A stretch of 64,000 nucleotides of DNA from Nodosilinea sp. FACHB-141 (GTDB lineage: Bacteria; Cyanobacteriota; Cyanobacteriia; Phormidesmidales; Phormidesmidaceae): positions 186,001-250,000 of the forward strand of contig NZ_JACJPP010000011.1 of the NCBI RefSeq assembly GCF_014696135.1, read 5' to 3'. The notes beneath the pieces are model-generated. The model was not told where the DNA came from, searched no databases, and saw only the letters and a program-made list of their open reading frames with translations. Made by a program: the position numbers and the translations under genes. Of the stretch, positions 36,001 to 45,047 are shown in pieces. Position 1 is the stretch's first letter, and every line of letters starts with the position of its first letter.

Positions 36001-36067
36001 ACCCCAATTCATAATCACGAACCCCGTAGGGGCGTAGCATGCTACGCCCCTACTACAAATTGGGGGT
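36001..36067. repeat. Nested hairpin repeat (GTAGGGGC family), copy 1
   Basis: An inner perfect 28-nt palindrome at 36026-36053 (arms GTAGGGGCGTAGCA and TGCTACGCCCCTAC) is enclosed by outer arms ACCCCAATT (36001-36009) and AATTGGGGGT (36058-36067). It lies between the convergent VTT and SDR genes and could also terminate both. The same architecture recurs at 58504-58565 with different arm sequences. Confidence 0.85.
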
Positions 36068-36137
36068 ATTCATGCGGAATTTGGCATCACAAGCACCTGT
36101 GCTTAACCCATAAATCTACTCCCCATCCCTGGGCTGT

Positions 36138-36890
36138 CTACTTCTGCACGGCGGTGAACCCGCCATCTACAACGAGGTTGTGGCCAGTCACAAACCCAGC
36201 CCCCTCAGAACACAGCCAGACGACGGCCTCGGCAATATCCTCTGGCCTGCCAATGCGCTGTAGCGGAATGCCAGCGGCTACCTGATCGAGCATTTCAGGC
36301 GGGGCTGCGGCCCAGAGATCGGTTTTGACCGCGCCGGGGCTAACGGTGTTGATGCGAATGCGATCGCTAGAGTATTCTGCCGCCGCCGCCCGCGATAGGG
36401 CGATGACTCCCGCCTTAGCCGCACCGTAGGCCCCATACCCGGCCACCCCCAGCAGGGCACCCTGGGAAGAGGTATTCACGATCGCCCCACCGCCCGACTG
36501 CTGCATAGCGGGGATTTCGTACTTCATCGACAGCCAAACCGATTTGAGATTGGCGTTGATTTCAAAATCCCAGTCGGCTTCGGAGAGGTCGGCCAGTTTG
36601 CCCGAGGTACCCGACCCGGCATTGTTAAAGGCATAGTCGAGGCGACCGTAGGTTTCGACGGTTTGTTTAACCATAGCTTCGAGATCTGACGCCTGGGTGA
36701 CATCGGCTTGGATAAACATCGCCTTCCCCTGAGCCGCTTTGATCTGCTGGACGGTTTCCTCGCCCTTGTCGGGGCGGCGAGCGACTACCACCACAGTTGC
36801 GCCTGCTCGGCCAAAGGCGATCGCAGTGGCCCGACCAATGCCCGAACTTGCCCCGGTCACGATCGCAACTTTGCCAGCCATCGAAGCCAT
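36138..36890 (-). CDS. Short-chain dehydrogenase/reductase (glucose 1-dehydrogenase-like)
   Basis: A 250-residue classical SDR. The cofactor loop is VTGASSGIGRATAIAFGRAG, with VVVARR after beta-2 suggesting NADP(H). NNAG, the catalytic Ser of NTSSQGA, and YGAAKAG (YxxxK) are all present. The C-terminus GAGFVTGHNLVVDGGFTAV is the common end of this subfamily. The substrate is unpredictable. ATG 36888-36890 is used; ATG 36879-36881 is an alternative. Confidence 0.92.
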   Translation of the reverse strand: MASMAGKVAIVTGASSGIGRATAIAFGRAGATVVVVARRPDKGEETVQQIKAAQGKAMFIQADVTQASDLEAMVKQTVETYGRLDYAFNNAGSGTSGKLADLSEADWDFEINANLKSVWLSMKYEIPAMQQSGGGAIVNTSSQGALLGVAGYGAYGAAKAGVIALSRAAAAEYSSDRIRINTVSPGAVKTDLWAAAPPEMLDQVAAGIPLQRIGRPEDIAEAVVWLCSEGAGFVTGHNLVVDGGFTAVQK

Positions 36891-36992
36891 GGATCACGCT
36901 CCTGAGTCACAGAAGGATGCAGCTGATCCTAGCTCGGCCAAGGTTTTAGAGCTGTTTGCCTCATCACCTAAACGGTTATCGCAGGGCTGATT

Positions 36993-37223
36993 CTAGCTGG
37001 TGCTGCTCTCAGTTGGGTTTCGTTCCTCAGTCACGATGGGGTCATCGGCGCAGATGCCGTAGAAAGCTGCTAAGGATATTTCTACAGAAGCTGACGCCTG
37101 AACAGGTTGATATATCACCATTACGTCTACATCTCGGTCGGCCAACCCAACCGGCAGAGCAAGATGTAGAATGCCATCTTGTTCAATGTGCTGACGTACT
37201 TTAATGCTTTCCATAGCGGTCAT
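36993..37223 (-). CDS. Small antitoxin-like protein without partner
   Basis: A 76-residue protein. The N-terminal part (SIKVRQHIEQDGILHLALPV, then ADRDVDVMVIYQPV) resembles the cyanobacterial antitoxins usually encoded just before a PIN-domain VapC-type toxin. The C-terminal segment FYGICADDPIV also recurs in that family. The usual partner would start immediately downstream on the minus strand, but only about 100 bp separate this gene from the SDR gene and no toxin frame is there. Start 37221-37223 or 37212-37214. The family assignment comes from memory of similar sequences. Confidence 0.6.
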   Translation of the reverse strand: MTAMESIKVRQHIEQDGILHLALPVGLADRDVDVMVIYQPVQASASVEISLAAFYGICADDPIVTEERNPTESSTS

Positions 37224-37328
37224 TTCCCTTGCTGTATTCTTTACTCTGGCCTGGGTTTGATTGGCTGTTCTTCTTGCCCGTCAGCCCCACCTGGATTTGC
37301 TCTAACCCACCCCCGGCAAAGTGGCTCG

Positions 37329-39077
37329 CTACTGCAACACGGACTCTAGCTGGTGCTGCTCCCAGAGGTTGCGGTAGAGGCCCGGCTGCTGCACCAGGTC
37401 GCGGTGGCAGCCCTGCTGCACAATGCGCCCTTTGTCCATCACAAAAATGCGATCGGCGGTGGCGGCGGCAGACATCTGGTGCGAGATAAACAGCACCGTC
37501 TTTTGCTGAGTGCCCTCCGAGAGGGCGTTGAGAATGGCGGTAGCGGTGCGGTTGTCTACGCTAGAGAGGGCGTCGTCAAGCACCAGAATGGGGGCATCAA
37601 CCACCAGGGCGCGGGCTAAGGCGGTGCGCTGCCGCTGCCCCCCTGAGAGGGTGATGCCGCGCTCACCCACGACAGTGTCGTAGTGATGAGGAAAGTTCTG
37701 AATCTCTTCGTCCATCTGGGCCTGCTTGGCGGCGTACTGCACCTCGGGGAACTCCATCATGGGTTCGCCGTAGCGGATGTTGTTGTTGATGCTGGTGCTA
37801 AACAGAAAGCTGTCTTGGGGCACGTAGGCGATCGCCCGTCTCAGATCGGCCAGGGGCAGCTCGGTCACATCGTAGCCATCTAGATAGAGCTGGCCGGGGC
37901 CAATATCGAGCAGGCGGGGCAGGGCGTTGGCCAGGGTCGATTTGCCCGAGCCAATCGGGCCGACGATCGCAATTTGTTCCCCCGGCGCAATCTTAAAGTT
38001 CACCTCATCCAGTGCCGGAACTTTGCTGTCGGGGTAGGCGTAGTTGAGGTGGCGGGCCTCTAGGCTGCCTTTGACTTGCTCCAGGGGCAGGGGAATGGCG
38101 GTGGCAGCCGTTTGCACATCAGGTTGGGCATCGAGGATTTCTTCAATGCGGTTGATGCTGACCTCACCGCGCTGGTAGGCGGTGATGGTGAACCCCAGCA
38201 GGGCGGTGGGAAACACCAGCCGCTCCACATACAGCAGCAGAGCCACAAAGTCGCCCACGGTGATCACTCCCTCGGCGATCGCCCCCGCCCCCGTGGCCAA
38301 AATCACCAGCAGGCCAACACTGGCAAGCCCCCCCAGCAGCGGAAACAGCATGTTGCGGGTGCGGGCCAGCTTCAGGTTGGCGTCGAGCAGGCTGGTGTTG
38401 CGGTGGTTAAAGGCGCGGCGCTCGTTCTCTTCTTGGGCGTAGATTTTAATCAGCGCAATGCCGCTCATGTCTTCTTGAATCAGGTCGCTGAGGTCAGAGA
38501 TGCGCTCCTGCACATGGAGCTGCTCGTTGCGCAGGCGATCGCTAAAGGTCTGCACCAGCACCAGCATCAGCGGGTAGACAATCAGCGAAATCAGGGTCAG
38601 CCGCACGCTGATTGACAGCATTACCGGCACCGTCAGGGCATAGGCAAACAGAGTATTGGCCAAGCTCAAAATCGCAAAGCCCAGCAGGCGGCGAATGTTG
38701 TCCACATCGCTGGTGGCGCGGCTGATCAGCTCCCCGGCGGTGTTGCGGCCAAAGTAGGCGGGCTCCATGCTCAGCAGGTGCTGAAAGATGCGCTGCTTGA
38801 GGTCAAACTCCACCTGGCGGCCCACCCCAAATAGGGTAATGCGCGACACCATGCGAATCACCCACATCACCGAAGCTAGCACCAGCACCAGCAGGGCGTA
38901 GTACATCACCCGGTTAAAGCTAAAGGTGACCTGAAGCTCGTCAATGCCGTTGCGAATCAGCAGCGGTATCCACACGCCGACTAAGTTCACAATAAAGAGT
39001 GCAACAACCCCCAGTGCCGTCTGCCGCCAGTGGGGTCTGAGGTAGGTACCCAGTTTTTGTAGCTGCGATCGCGCCAT
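37329..39077 (-). CDS. ABC exporter, fused membrane and ATPase domains (MsbA/MdlB-like)
   Basis: A 582-residue half-transporter that would dimerise. The type I exporter membrane domain has six helices (about 15-310). The nucleotide-binding domain (about 340-575) has Walker A GPIGSGKSTL, Q-loop YVPQDSFLF, signature [11 protein letters not shown], Walker B PILVLDDALSSVD and H-loop FISHQMS. Likely cargo is lipid, peptide or drug; nothing adjacent narrows this. The gap upstream carries a GGGTATAGGG-family repeat. Confidence 0.92.
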   Translation of the reverse strand: MARSQLQKLGTYLRPHWRQTALGVVALFIVNLVGVWIPLLIRNGIDELQVTFSFNRVMYYALLVLVLASVMWVIRMVSRITLFGVGRQVEFDLKQRIFQHLLSMEPAYFGRNTAGELISRATSDVDNIRRLLGFAILSLANTLFAYALTVPVMLSISVRLTLISLIVYPLMLVLVQTFSDRLRNEQLHVQERISDLSDLIQEDMSGIALIKIYAQEENERRAFNHRNTSLLDANLKLARTRNMLFPLLGGLASVGLLVILATGAGAIAEGVITVGDFVALLLYVERLVFPTALLGFTITAYQRGEVSINRIEEILDAQPDVQTAATAIPLPLEQVKGSLEARHLNYAYPDSKVPALDEVNFKIAPGEQIAIVGPIGSGKSTLANALPRLLDIGPGQLYLDGYDVTELPLADLRRAIAYVPQDSFLFSTSINNNIRYGEPMMEFPEVQYAAKQAQMDEEIQNFPHHYDTVVGERGITLSGGQRQRTALARALVVDAPILVLDDALSSVDNRTATAILNALSEGTQQKTVLFISHQMSAAATADRIFVMDKGRIVQQGCHRDLVQQPGLYRNLWEQHQLESVLQ

Positions 39078-39171
39078 AACATCCGCCCTAATTGCCCCCC
39101 TATCCTAGACGAATTTGGGGGGACGCATTGGCGGCACGTTATGGCCTATGGCTGTCTGGCAAATTGCTGGG

Positions 39172-39249
39172 GAGGGTTTAGGGTACAGGGTTTAAGGTCT
39201 ACGGCAACGCCCTGCACCCTAAACCTTAAACCCTATACCCTGACCCTAA
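39172..39249. repeat. GGGTATAGGGTTTAAGG-family element, locus 2
   Basis: AGGGTACAGGGTTTAAGGT (39180-39198) and ACCTTAAACCCTATACCCT (39223-39241) are inverted copies matching at 18 of 19 positions, with further GGGTTTA/TAACCC-type units outside. The element sits between the ABC exporter start and the YdcF stop. The same units occur at 19247-19330 and, as a half element, near 46995. Confidence 0.82.
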
Positions 39250-39298
39250 CTGCTTAAAGCTCTAGCGAGCCGGTTCCTGGGTGCCAGAACGGTTTCAA

Positions 39299-40423
39299 CT
39301 AGATCGTCTCAACCACCTCATCCCACTGCATGCTGAAGGGAGGCAGCCAGCCCCGCAGGTAGTAGTAGATGGCGCTCAGCAGCTCGCCCCAGTAGCGCGT
39401 GGTCAGCGCCAGGGCGTTGACGTTGGGGGCCAGATCGGCCAGGCTGGCCAGGGTATCGCGGTTTTCCAGGTTGGGGGTGCTATACAGCTCGGTGGGGGCC
39501 GCCACCACCTGAATGCCCTCATTCTCAAAGGCGAGGGCGGCGCGGCGCATGGTTAACGCGGGGGCCACCAGCACCACCCGGTTGGCGTCGCGGTTGTTGC
39601 GGGCCGTCTCAAAGCGGCCTGAGCGAACCGGCGCAGTAAACAGTCCCTGCTCGCTTAAAAAGTTCCTTTGGTCGACCACCGTGTTGCGGATGTCGGTGCC
39701 CGTGGCCTCAACTCGAATGCTCTCTGAGGGCACGCCCCGACCCACCAGCTGCTGACGAATCGCCTGCCTGAGGGGTTCTTGCTCTTCGCCCGTGCCAAAC
39801 CGAGGCCCGGCGGTGACGGTCACAAAGGGGCGGGCCGCACTAATGCGGTTGTAGACATTAGCGGCGCTGTTGAGCTGGGCCACCAGCGCTGGGTCGAGGG
39901 GGTTGTCGGCGTCGATGCGGCTGTTGAGGGCGTTGGTCAGGCGGTAGGCGTCAGCGTTTTCGCCAATCACTACAATCGATACGGCTCGGTCGACGGGCAC
40001 CTGGTCGATCGCGGGGCAAATGTCGCTACACAGCCGCTGCTGGCTGGCGTAGGCCCGCTGCACCGACTGTTCAGAATGGTTGACCAAGGCCCGCGCAATC
40101 AGTGGCATGCTGGCAAAAAATAGGATCAGCAGCGCCACGGTCACCATGCGCCCATTCACCTTGTTCATGCCGTTGCTGAGGGACAACGCCAGCAGCGTAA
40201 TTGCCCCGCCCAGAGGGGTGAGCGGAAACACCAAAAACTGCCAAAACACCCCAATGGTGCTGTCGTCGGGGAATAAAAACGCCCCCGCAATCAGCGCCAA
40301 GATCATGGCTCCGCCGAACCAGGTCAAAAAGTTGGCGGGAATGAATTTTTTGAGCACCCACCACAGAAAGTAGCCGATGCCAAGCCACAGCAGCAGACGG
40401 GTTAATAGATTGAGAATATCCAT
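39299..40423 (-). CDS. YdcF/ElyC family (DUF218) membrane protein
   Basis: A 374-residue protein with three to four N-terminal hydrophobic segments (about 1-125), then a DUF218 domain (about 150-360). The domain carries the typical blocks AVSIVVIGENADAYRL, ESIRVEATGTDIRNTVVDQR and RVVLVAPALTMRRAALAFE. E. coli relatives ElyC and SanA affect envelope integrity and peptidoglycan/lipid-carrier metabolism. The catalytic activity is unknown. It is divergent from the iron permease gene across a 263-bp gap. Confidence 0.87.
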   Translation of the reverse strand: MDILNLLTRLLLWLGIGYFLWWVLKKFIPANFLTWFGGAMILALIAGAFLFPDDSTIGVFWQFLVFPLTPLGGAITLLALSLSNGMNKVNGRMVTVALLILFFASMPLIARALVNHSEQSVQRAYASQQRLCSDICPAIDQVPVDRAVSIVVIGENADAYRLTNALNSRIDADNPLDPALVAQLNSAANVYNRISAARPFVTVTAGPRFGTGEEQEPLRQAIRQQLVGRGVPSESIRVEATGTDIRNTVVDQRNFLSEQGLFTAPVRSGRFETARNNRDANRVVLVAPALTMRRAALAFENEGIQVVAAPTELYSTPNLENRDTLASLADLAPNVNALALTTRYWGELLSAIYYYLRGWLPPFSMQWDEVVETI

Positions 40424-40686
40424 AGTCAGATTGGCAACGGGCAGTTGGGTGCTGTCGGGCGAGGGGCGAAATTCGCACCCTGGCTTGGGATGGCTTGGCG
40501 GGGGCTAACCTGGCCCCGCAGGAACTCTCTGCAAAGCATACTTCAGTAACGAAAACTCGGGCTATGTGCGGTCCTAATCAGCTCAAAGTCCTTCTTTTGC
40601 TATAGAAGGCTTCTCTAATGCTGAAACGGCTGACGGGCGGGGTTTCGTTCTGTGCTAAAAGGAATGGGTAGCAATAATTGCCGGTT

Positions 40687-42348
40687 ATGAAATCCCTCGG
40701 TGCCCCCTGGAAAGCCTCTCTGCCACGGCCCGACAGCTGGACGCTGAGCGTGGGGCTGATCGCCCTGGTAATGCTGCTGCCGGTGGCAATCATTCTCGCC
40801 AGCCTGTTTACTAACTCCAGCAACGCCTGGGGGCACCTGGCCGTGACGGTGCTGCCTGAGTACATTCGCAACTCGCTGGTGCTGATGGTGGGGGTGGGGC
40901 TGGGGGTGCTGGCGATCGGAGTGAGCACTGCCTGGCTGGTGAGCACCTGCCAATTTTGGGGCCGGCGCTGGTTTGAGTGGCTGCTGCTGCTGCCGTTGGC
41001 CGCCCCCACCTACATCCTCGCCTACGTCTATACCGACACGCTGGAGTATTTTGGCCCGGTGCAGACGGCCCTGCGCGGTCTGTTTGGCTGGCAGCAGGCG
41101 ACCGACTACTGGTTTCCCAACATTCGCTCGATTGAGGGGGCGATTCTGCTGTTTAGCCTGACGCTCTACCCTTACGTGTATCTGCTGGCGCGGGTGGCGT
41201 TTTTAGAACAGTCAACCGCGACGCTGGAGGCGAGCCGCTGTTTGGGCTGCGGCCCCTGGAGCAGCTTTAGGACAGTGGCGCTACCCCTGGCTCGACCGGC
41301 GATCGCCGCTGGCACCGCCCTGGCCCTAATGGAAACCCTGAACGACTTTGGCACTGTGGCTTACTTCAGCGTGCCGACCTTTACCACGGGCATCTATCGC
41401 ACCTGGTTTGGCATGGGCGATCGCCCGGCGGCGGTGCAGCTGTCGGCGGTGCTGCTGCTGTTTATCTTTGCGCTGGTGGTGCTCGAGCAGCGATCGCGCC
41501 GTCGGGCTCGCTATTACCAGGGCATGGCCCGCACGATTTCGCAGTCGCGCTACGGGCTGGGCGGGCTGCGGGCGGTGGGGGCCTGGCTGGTCTGCGCCGC
41601 CCCCGTGCTGCTGGGGCTGATCATTCCCACCGGGCTGCTGCTGGGGATGACGGTACGCAATGCCGAAGACACTCTCAACGGCGACTTTGTGGTGCTGGGG
41701 ATTAACAGTCTGGTGCTGGCGGTGCTGGCGGCGGTGCTGGCGGTGTTGCTAGCGCTGGTGATGGCCTATGGTCTGCGGCTCAACGGCACGTCGTTTCTCA
41801 AGCTCTCGGTGCAGGGGGCTAACTTGGGCTACGCCGTACCGGGGGCGGTGATTGCGGTGGGCACGCTGATTCCCCTGGCGCAGTTCGACAATGCGATCGA
41901 TGCCTGGATGCGGCAGACATTTGGAGTTTCGACCGGGCTGCTGCTGAGCGGCACGATTATTGCGCTGCTGTTTGCCTATTTGGTGCGGTTTTTGGCGGTG
42001 AGCTTTGGGGCGATCGAGGCGGGGTTGGGCAAAATTAAGCCCTCGCTGGATGATGCGGCCCGCAGCCTGGGCCAGAGCCCCAACCAAACGCTGATGAAAA
42101 TTCATCGTCCGCTGCTGGGTAGTAGTTTGCTCACGGCCACCATGCTGGTGTTTGTGGATGTGATGAAGGAGCTGCCCGCTACGCTGATTATTCGCCCGTT
42201 TAATTTCGACACGCTGGCGGTGCGGGTTTATCAGTATGCCGCTGATGAGCGGTTGATTGAGGCCTCGGCCCCAGCGCTGGCGATCATTGTGGTGGGGCTG
42301 CTGCCAGTGCTGTGGCTGAGCAAGCAGATTGCCAATGAGGGGAAGTGA
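40687..42348 (+). CDS. futB: Iron(III) ABC transporter permease (FutB/FbpB-type)
   Basis: A 553-residue fused double permease with about twelve hydrophobic segments. Each half has an EAA loop: EASRCLGCGPWSSFRTVALP in the first and DDAARSLGQSPNQTLMKIHR in the second. KELPATLIIRPFNFDTLAVR near the C-terminus is characteristic of ferric iron permeases. It would import ferric iron delivered by FutA, encoded convergently 300 bp away. No FutC ATPase gene lies nearby. ATG 40687 is chosen; TTG 40678 is in frame upstream. Confidence 0.92.
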   Translation: MKSLGAPWKASLPRPDSWTLSVGLIALVMLLPVAIILASLFTNSSNAWGHLAVTVLPEYIRNSLVLMVGVGLGVLAIGVSTAWLVSTCQFWGRRWFEWLLLLPLAAPTYILAYVYTDTLEYFGPVQTALRGLFGWQQATDYWFPNIRSIEGAILLFSLTLYPYVYLLARVAFLEQSTATLEASRCLGCGPWSSFRTVALPLARPAIAAGTALALMETLNDFGTVAYFSVPTFTTGIYRTWFGMGDRPAAVQLSAVLLLFIFALVVLEQRSRRRARYYQGMARTISQSRYGLGGLRAVGAWLVCAAPVLLGLIIPTGLLLGMTVRNAEDTLNGDFVVLGINSLVLAVLAAVLAVLLALVMAYGLRLNGTSFLKLSVQGANLGYAVPGAVIAVGTLIPLAQFDNAIDAWMRQTFGVSTGLLLSGTIIALLFAYLVRFLAVSFGAIEAGLGKIKPSLDDAARSLGQSPNQTLMKIHRPLLGSSLLTATMLVFVDVMKELPATLIIRPFNFDTLAVRVYQYAADERLIEASAPALAIIVVGLLPVLWLSKQIANEGK

Positions 42349-42371
42349 GCAGACAGGAATTCTACTGTTCG

Positions 42372-42570
42372 GTCACTCTGGAAGCTGGGTGGAGTGAAGC
42401 GGAACCCAGCAAGCCTATGATGCTATCGGGTTTTGCTCCGTTTCACCCAACCTACGAGAAATCGAACCATTCAGTTTGTCCAGCCTGAACTTGTAGGTTG
42501 GGTGGCGCGATCGCAGAACTCAACAGCGGTAAACAGTAATGGGTTTCGCTCCGCTGCACCTAACCTACAA
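42372..42570. repeat. GTAGGTTGGGT repeat element (two tandem units)
   Basis: Unit B has arms TTGTAGGTTGGGTG (42491-42504) and CACCTAACCTACAA (42557-42570), complementary except at one position, around a sequence that includes GGGTTTCGCTCCGC. Unit A (about 42380-42458) has similar GGGTGGAGTGAAGCGGAACC and GGGTTTTGCTCCGTTTCACC segments ending in CCAACCTAC. This type of dispersed element is common in cyanobacteria. It occupies most of the gap between the convergent futB and futA genes. Confidence 0.75.
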
Positions 42571-42581
42571 GGGCTTTAAAC

Positions 42582-42617
42582 GATGAATGCCCTCTCAAAA
42601 CTGAGAGGGCATTCATC
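42582..42617. terminator. Bidirectional hairpin between futB and futA
   Basis: GATGAATGCCCTCTCA (42582-42597) and TGAGAGGGCATTCATC (42602-42617) form a perfect 16-bp stem with a 4-nt AAAC loop. It lies between the convergent futB and futA genes, 31 bp from the futA stop. There is no clear T-run, but the stem strength and position suit termination in both directions. Confidence 0.8.
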
Positions 42618-42648
42618 AGTCAGCAGATAGGGCTAGCTAACCCTAGAC

Positions 42649-43722
42649 CTACTTCCAGCCGGCGCGATCGGTAATGCGCAGAGCTTCGGGGTTGTTGCTG
42701 CCAAACACCGAGGCATTCAGCGAGTCTTCTTTAAATTCGCCAAAGCCTGCCACTACAGAGTCGATCTCAACGCCTTGCACCACGGGGTACTCGTTGTTGC
42801 TCTCGGCAAAAATGCGCTGGGCCTCAGGGTTCGCCAAATACTCCAGGAACTTCACAGCAGCCTCAGCATTGGGCGCGGTCTTGACCACCCCGGCTCCGCT
42901 GATGTTGACGTGGGTGCCGCGCCCGTCGGGGCCATTACCCTGGTTAGGGAAGAACACGCCCATTTTCTCAGCGATCGCCTGCTCCTCGGCCTTATCAGAC
43001 TTGGCCAGACGAGCAAGGTAGTAGGTGTTGGAGATGGCAATATCGCCTAGCCCAGCAGCAGCGGCCTTGATCTGGTCGCTATCACCCCCCTCGGGGTCGC
43101 GGGCAAAGTTGGCCACCAGGCCCCGCGCCCACGCTTCAGTTTCTTCGGCCCCATGGGCAGCGATCATCGACCCAACCAAAGACTGGTTATAAATATTGGT
43201 CGAGCTGCGAACGAGAATGCGTCCGCGCCACTTGGGGTCGGCCAGATCTTCGTAGGTTGATAGTTCGGAGGGGTCAACGGTGTCTTTGTTGTACACCAGC
43301 ACCCGCGCCCGCTTGGTCAGGCCAAACCACAGCCCGTCGGGGTGGCGCAGATTTTCGGGAATCGCCTCGCTCAGCACCGATGAGGTGACCGGCTGGAACA
43401 TATCTTCTTGCTCGGCGCGCCAGAGGCGACCAGCATCCACAGTCATGAGAATGTCGGCGGGGCTGTTTGCGCCTTCGCTCTTGATACGCTCGATCAGCTG
43501 GTCGGCCTCGGCCTCAACCACGTTGACGCGAATGCCCGTGGCTTCCCGGAAGCCCTCGTAAAGTTGGTCGTCAGTGTCGTAGTGGCGAGCAGAGTAGAGA
43601 TTGACCACCGGGCCACGGCGAAGGCCAAACTGAGCTGTGGCGGGGCGCTGGCGCAGGTAGCCTGCGGCTACGGCGGTTGCGGCAGCACCGGCCCCTAAAA
43701 ATGCGCGTCTTCCTAATCTCAT
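42649..43722 (-). CDS. futA: Iron(III)-binding periplasmic protein with Tat signal (FutA/IdiA-type)
   Basis: A 357-residue solute-binding protein that captures ferric iron for FutB. The N-terminus [20 protein letters not shown] has a twin-arginine motif, so it is exported folded. [19 protein letters not shown], the Tyr pair in [15 protein letters not shown], and [16 protein letters not shown] are iron-binding hallmarks of the IdiA/FutA group. A possible Fur-like palindrome lies upstream. It is convergent with futB rather than in an operon with it. Confidence 0.94.
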   Translation of the reverse strand: MRLGRRAFLGAGAAATAVAAGYLRQRPATAQFGLRRGPVVNLYSARHYDTDDQLYEGFREATGIRVNVVEAEADQLIERIKSEGANSPADILMTVDAGRLWRAEQEDMFQPVTSSVLSEAIPENLRHPDGLWFGLTKRARVLVYNKDTVDPSELSTYEDLADPKWRGRILVRSSTNIYNQSLVGSMIAAHGAEETEAWARGLVANFARDPEGGDSDQIKAAAAGLGDIAISNTYYLARLAKSDKAEEQAIAEKMGVFFPNQGNGPDGRGTHVNISGAGVVKTAPNAEAAVKFLEYLANPEAQRIFAESNNEYPVVQGVEIDSVVAGFGEFKEDSLNASVFGSNNPEALRITDRAGWK

Positions 43723-43821
43723 AGGGTTTTTACCTCCAAAAATTAAACCTCAACTAAATCTCTAGGCAACTCCAACCGGACGGCCCCAGATCATTGAGAT
43801 ATCAAGTTGAATTGTATCTCT

Positions 43822-43853
43822 TAATGCGACCTTCTCTTGATAATGCCGCATTA
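43822..43853. promoter_or_regulatory. Possible Fur-type operator upstream of futA
   Basis: In the 305-bp divergent gap between futA and the TonB-like gene, TAATGC (43822-43827) is followed by the perfect palindrome TAATGC-C-GCATTA (43841-43853), preceded by TTGA. Three hexamers of this A/T-rich kind resemble the repeated hexamers of Fur boxes. Nearby, GAGATA and TATCTC form a further inverted repeat (about 43796-43820). The assignment is a guess from position and iron function. Confidence 0.35.
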
Positions 43854-44027
43854 AAGCTTAGCCCTGTGGCGGATAATCGCAATACCCTTGCGCTTCGCCG
43901 ATGTCTCTGCTATGGAGTCAGCACCCTGTAGGCAAGGGCTTGAGACCAGAGAAGAATAGCTTTAGAATGGCCAATGAAGAATAAGTCTTGTTAGCTTAAC
44001 CGCATCTGCGAGCGCAACCTTTCGACA

Positions 44028-44807
44028 ATGACTCCCAGACTAACTACCCCACCGTTCTCCCTGCGCCGCTCTGCATCAAAGACCAAAGGGCGATCGCGAT
44101 CGTGGCTGGGGATGGGGTGTGCGATCGCCTCCCTCGCTGCCCACGGAGTCTTACTAGCCCTGGTCATTCCCGAATCAAATCAGCCTTCCCCGCTGGCAGA
44201 AGACCTAGCGGAACCTGCACCCTTAGAGGATGTGGCGCTGACCGTGCTGCCGCCCGCCGTAGAAACACCGCCAGCCGTAGCCCCAGTTAAAGCACCGCCA
44301 GCTTTAGCCTCGCCGCAGCCTGGGGTGGCTACTACCGCTGCACCTCCTCAGGCCAAACCCCAAGCTTCAACCGCGCCAGTTCCCGCCGCTCAGCCCAAAC
44401 CATCGCCGCAGCCCACAGCGGCGGCTCCAGAACCGGCCTTAACCCCTCCCGCTGCGCCCACCTCAGAACCGCCTAGCCCGCCAGGGCTTTACGCCAACTT
44501 TCCCCATTTAGAGGGCGCCCAGGCCGCTTGCGAAGGGTTAGCCGACTGCTGGCGCAGCCCGGTGAGCAGCAGCTGGCGCAGTGCCGCAGGCGATTTGCAA
44601 GCGCGGCTAGAATCCCAAGGCTACACCGTGAGCAACATCACTGGCGAAGTCTTGTCTATAGACTCTGGGGTGCGGGTATACGCCGTCAGCAAGCCCGGCG
44701 AGCGCAACTATTACTTAAACTTGGTCTCGGTGCGGGAGGGCGTGCTCTACACCATGACCGCCGAACCCATGACCTCTGACCAAGTGCTGGCCTTGCAGCG
44801 ATCGTAG
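44028..44807 (+). CDS. TonB-like membrane protein with proline-rich spacer
   Basis: A 259-residue protein. A basic cytoplasmic start is followed by one transmembrane helix (about 28-46, AIASLAAHGVLLALVI), with the AxHGVLL pattern of TonB anchors. A Pro/Ala/Lys-rich extended region follows (about 50-155), then a C-terminal domain of about 100 residues (LYANFPHLEGAQAACEGLAD onward). That last domain does not show the usual TonB YPxxAxxxxxxG signature. The location next to futA suggests a role in outer-membrane iron uptake, but this is inference. Confidence 0.7.
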   Translation: MTPRLTTPPFSLRRSASKTKGRSRSWLGMGCAIASLAAHGVLLALVIPESNQPSPLAEDLAEPAPLEDVALTVLPPAVETPPAVAPVKAPPALASPQPGVATTAAPPQAKPQASTAPVPAAQPKPSPQPTAAAPEPALTPPAAPTSEPPSPPGLYANFPHLEGAQAACEGLADCWRSPVSSSWRSAAGDLQARLESQGYTVSNITGEVLSIDSGVRVYAVSKPGERNYYLNLVSVREGVLYTMTAEPMTSDQVLALQRS

Positions 44808-44936
44808 GCAGTCTTGAAATTATCTGGTTAGTCAAAATTCGGGCGGGCAGTTCAACAGTGATCTCTTCCAACTGCCGTTGCGGAACTTCTCACACCAATG
44901 TGAGATAGCTACAGACCGTGGACGCCCAATAAAACG

Positions 44937-44985
44937 TTAGCCCGGCTTTTCCCTTCATTAAAGTGCTTGGAAAAAGCCGGGCTAA
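44937..44985. terminator. Bidirectional hairpin between the TonB-like gene and nblA
   Basis: TTAGCCCGGCTTTTCC (44937-44952) pairs with GGAAAAAGCCGGGCTAA (44969-44985) with a single bulged A, around a 16-nt loop. The stem contains T- and A-runs on either strand. It lies midway between the convergent TonB-like and nblA genes. Confidence 0.82.
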
Positions 44986-45047
44986 TTGTCGGTGTAAACG
45001 CTAAGCGTGAACTGTCTTGAGGTCATTGGCGTTTCTGGCAAAGGAAA

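Noticed and set aside
36739-36990. Plus-strand frame next to the antitoxin-like gene as its toxin
   Set aside because: Most of it is antisense to the conserved SDR N-terminus and it shows no PIN-domain acidic residues.
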